Shown: positions 63,610 through 64,000 of the stretch, piece by piece
Position numbering within the stretch: the stretch's first letter is position 1
How the letters are laid out: each line of letters starts with the position of its first letter
Source: Adiantum capillus-veneris
Lineage: Eukaryota; Streptophyta; Polypodiopsida; Polypodiales; Pteridaceae
Assembly: GCA_014529385.2 (NCBI GenBank)
Contig: CM043957.1
Coordinates: 84,532,881 to 84,596,880 of the forward strand
Length of the DNA stretch: 64,000 nt
Direction: 5' to 3'
Translations under genes and position numbers: made by a program
The notes under the pieces: model-generated
Told to the model about the DNA's origin: nothing
Databases searched by the model: none
What the model saw: the letters and a program-made list of their open reading frames with translations, nothing else

Positions 63610-64000
63610 ATGTCGGACAAAACTCGCAAGGGTGGAAAATCCACACTCGCCATGGAGAATGATGCAAAATCTCCAAGGAATTTGGATGCTAATCCAACCA
63701 CATTGTCTACAAAAACGGAAGCAATGATCATGGCTTACTTGATCTCATTACAAGAAACTGTCAACAAGCAAGGTGAAGAGTTGCGCGCACTTACAATGGA
63801 GAATGACACTTTAAGAGTTCTTGTTGTGGAGAATGAGCACCTCAAGAAGGTTCTTGAAATGCAAACAACACGCTTGGTGCATCTTGAGAATGAAGTTCAA
63901 GAATGTAAGCGCTCTCTTGTGGACATGAATGTATTGAAAGAGTGCTTGAGCAAAGTTGAGAGTGATCATGTATTGAAAGAGGAAACGATAGATACAATAC
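63610..64000 (+). CDS. Start of a coiled-coil protein, truncated by the window edge
   Basis: ATG at 63610 opens a frame of 130 codons with no stop to the end of the window. It begins MSDKTRKGGKSTLAMENDAK. From about residue 45 it shows heptad-like spacing of Leu, Val and Met (YLISLQETVNKQGEELRALT, ENDTLRVLVVENEHLKKVLE, LVHLENEVQECKRSLVDMNV), as in a long coiled coil. The repeated MEND/VENEH phrases suggest internal duplication. I recognise no family. The long A/T-rich upstream region and the surrounding elements make a retrotransposon gag N-terminus one option; a host gene is another. The C-terminus is not available. Confidence 0.55.
   Translation, partial: MSDKTRKGGKSTLAMENDAKSPRNLDANPTTLSTKTEAMIMAYLISLQETVNKQGEELRALTMENDTLRVLVVENEHLKKVLEMQTTRLVHLENEVQECKRSLVDMNVLKECLSKVESDHVLKEETIDTI

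Overview
The window looks like nuclear DNA from a land plant with a repeat-rich genome, probably a non-flowering lineage, although the exact group cannot be read from the sequence. It holds plant-type LTR retrotransposons: a Ty3/gypsy element with two RNase H domains, and Ty1/copia elements primed by initiator tRNA-Met. It also has a PIF/Harbinger remnant, long satellite arrays and a short GT-AG intron. No rRNA or tRNA genes, CRISPR arrays or bacterial operons were seen. Almost all recognisable coding sequence belongs to mobile elements.

Left third (1-32.6 kb): two large, divergently transcribed genes lie on either side of a 26-kb repeat field. The left gene (minus strand, 3043 to 381) encodes a ParB/sulfiredoxin-like domain followed by a divergent DNA-methyltransferase-like domain. 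It has one clean 84-bp intron and one apparent 1-nt frame break. The right gene (plus strand, 29357-32584) is an intact 1075-codon frame for a DUF7869-type protein with a possible D...D...E/D RNase H-like core. Between them, an 18-bp core, GGTCCACCACTTGTCCAA, is iterated hundreds of times. It forms 365-442 bp satellite units at 3.1-16.2 kb and 316-bp units at 28.1-29.3 kb, and weak copies lie beyond the left gene. I suggest, as inference, that the two genes and the repeats are one large mobile or selfish element, and that the repeats may be binding sites for one of its proteins. A complete Ty3/gypsy element (19347-28086, target duplication ACGT, LTRs about 98% identical) has inserted into the array.

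Middle (32.8-42.3 kb): decayed elements. They are a truncated copia copy with LTR; a 6-kb interval bounded by 0.3-kb direct repeats that contains unrecognised eroded coding sequence, an inverted repeat and a Harbinger transposase remnant; and scattered gypsy pol fragments.

Right third (41.8-64 kb): a 3.27-kb direct duplication (41790-45055 and 52681-55955) flanks the body of an unusual LTR element, called X here. X has a leader of tandem repeats carrying a GATCGCGATC palindrome, then gag, retropepsin, a possible second retropepsin-like domain and a basic W-x-P-K repeat region, but no reverse transcriptase or integrase. The same leader interrupts pol of a nearly complete copia element (53162-60739, target duplication GTACG), which itself sits inside a degenerate gypsy element. 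The window ends with hairpin-forming repeats, microsatellites and the first 130 codons of a coiled-coil reading frame that runs off the edge.
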